Shown piece after piece: positions 4,933-5,508 of a DNA stretch of 5,508 bases (position 1 is its first letter; every line of letters starts with the position of its first letter). This DNA comes from Oscillospiraceae bacterium. GTDB taxonomy: Bacteria; Bacillota; Clostridia; Oscillospirales; Ruminococcaceae. The translations under genes were made by a program, and so were the position numbers. The notes under the pieces were generated by a model. That model was given only the letters and a program-made list of their open reading frames with translations. It had not been told where the DNA came from and did no database searches. The DNA is taken from positions 1-5,508 of the forward strand of contig JAFQND010000303.1 in assembly GCA_017396055.1 (NCBI GenBank), in the 5' to 3' direction.

Positions 4933-5484
4933 ATGAACATCTGGCATGATATCAGTCCCCGCCGCGTCACAGCAAAAGATTTTGTCTGTGTGATCGAGAT
5001 CTCCAAAGGCAGCAAGGAGAAATATGAACTGGACAAAGAGACCGGTGTGCTGATCCTGGACCGAATTCTCTATACTTCCACCATTTATCCCGCCAACTAT
5101 GGTTTTATTCCCCGCACTTATGGTGATGACGGTGACCCGCTGGACGTGCTAGTGCTCTGTTCACAGTCTATTATCCCTATGACACTGGTGCGCTGCTATC
5201 CCATCGGCGTGATCAAAATGATGGATAACGGTTCCTATGACGAAAAGATCATCGCTGTGCCCTTCAATGATCCTTCCTACAACACCTATTCCGACATCAG
5301 CCAGCTTCCCTCTCACCTGTTCGAGGAAATGCGTCACTTCTTCGAGGTATATAAGGCTCTGGAAGGAAAAGCCACCGTTGTCGACGAAGTATCCGGCGCA
5401 GAGACCGCCATTGAGATCATCGAAGGTGCACTTGAGAACTATGTCGAAAAAATCGAACCTACGCTGAGAAGATTTACCTTCTGA
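4933..5484 (+). CDS. ppa: Inorganic pyrophosphatase, soluble family I
   Basis: It hydrolyses pyrophosphate to two phosphates in the cytoplasm, pulling nucleic acid, protein and lipid synthesis forward; the enzyme needs Mg2+. The 183 residues are within the family I range (about 175-185). Seen: MNIWHDI at the start, KEKYELD (28-34) for substrate lysine and tyrosine, YPANYGFIPRTYGDDGDPLDVLV (split here as YPANYGFIPRTYG at 52-64 and DDGDPLDVLV at 65-74) holding the PROSITE-type D-G-D-P-x-D metal site, and DNGSYDEK, whose two Asp five residues apart fit Asp97 and Asp102 of the E. coli enzyme. KALEGKATVV further on is also typical. It is not the unrelated family II (DHH) enzyme often found in Bacillota. 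It has its own promoter, and no other gene follows before the window end. Confidence 0.96.
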   Translation: MNIWHDISPRRVTAKDFVCVIEISKGSKEKYELDKETGVLILDRILYTSTIYPANYGFIPRTYGDDGDPLDVLVLCSQSIIPMTLVRCYPIGVIKMMDNGSYDEKIIAVPFNDPSYNTYSDISQLPSHLFEEMRHFFEVYKALEGKATVVDEVSGAETAIEIIEGALENYVEKIEPTLRRFTF

Positions 5485-5489
5485 CAAAC

Positions 5490-5508
5490 CAAAAGCTCCC
5501 TTTTGAAA
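5490..5508 (+). terminator. Possible start of the ppa terminator, cut by the window end
   Basis: CAAAAGCTCCCTTTTG begins 6 bp after the ppa stop. CAAAAG and CTTTTG can pair over a CTCC loop, but the run AAAAGCTCCCTTTTGAAA more likely is the left arm and loop of a larger hairpin whose right arm (AAGGGAGCTTTT-like) would lie just past the end. The right arm is not seen, so this is only a guess. Confidence 0.35.

Noticed and set aside
1..5508. CRISPR arrays, tRNA or rRNA genes, insertion sequences, phage or defence modules
   Set aside because: I saw no regularly spaced direct repeats, cloverleaf sequences, transposase motifs or other mobile-element hallmarks in either strand.

Overview
The window looks like an ordinary chromosomal segment of a low-to-mid GC Bacillota bacterium. 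The base composition is roughly balanced, most genes have strong AGGAGG-type ribosome binding sites, and the protein families (CbiK-type cobaltochelatase, RsmE, CPBP membrane protein, TadA, family I pyrophosphatase beginning MNIWHDI) would fit an anaerobic Clostridia or Negativicutes member. That placement is inference from family content; the genus cannot be named from this sequence alone.

Layout: (1) 1-1090, plus strand: the 3' end of one alpha/beta-hydrolase esterase and a complete paralogue 1 bp downstream, a tandem duplication. (2) 1091-1272: a structured gap with a compact three-way-junction inverted-repeat element, a GC-rich terminator-like hairpin and a small hairpin next to the next ribosome binding site. 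(3) 1273-1980, plus: a stand-alone CbiK-like sirohydrochlorin cobaltochelatase. (4) 1981-2013: a bidirectional terminator shared with the converging minus-strand unit. (5) 3088-2024, minus: rsmE (16S rRNA m3U1498 methyltransferase, GTG start), followed by a small membrane-anchored, very acidic, cysteine-rich protein of unknown function. (6) 3089-3338: divergent intergenic region with alternative hairpins. (7) 3339-4861, plus: a CPBP-family membrane protein that has lost key protease residues, overlapping tadA (tRNA adenosine deaminase) in a TGATG stop/start. (8) 4862-4932: a good extended -10 promoter, then ppa (4933-5484), with what may be the first arm of its terminator at the window end.

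The genes do not form one pathway. rsmE and tadA both act on translation RNAs, ppa is general housekeeping, cbiK belongs to anaerobic cobalamin synthesis, and the esterases are probably catabolic or detoxifying. No clearly new multi-gene system is visible. The points most worth a second look are the nested inverted-repeat element at 1093-1169, the Cys-rich acidic membrane protein, and the apparently inactive CPBP protein coupled to tadA.
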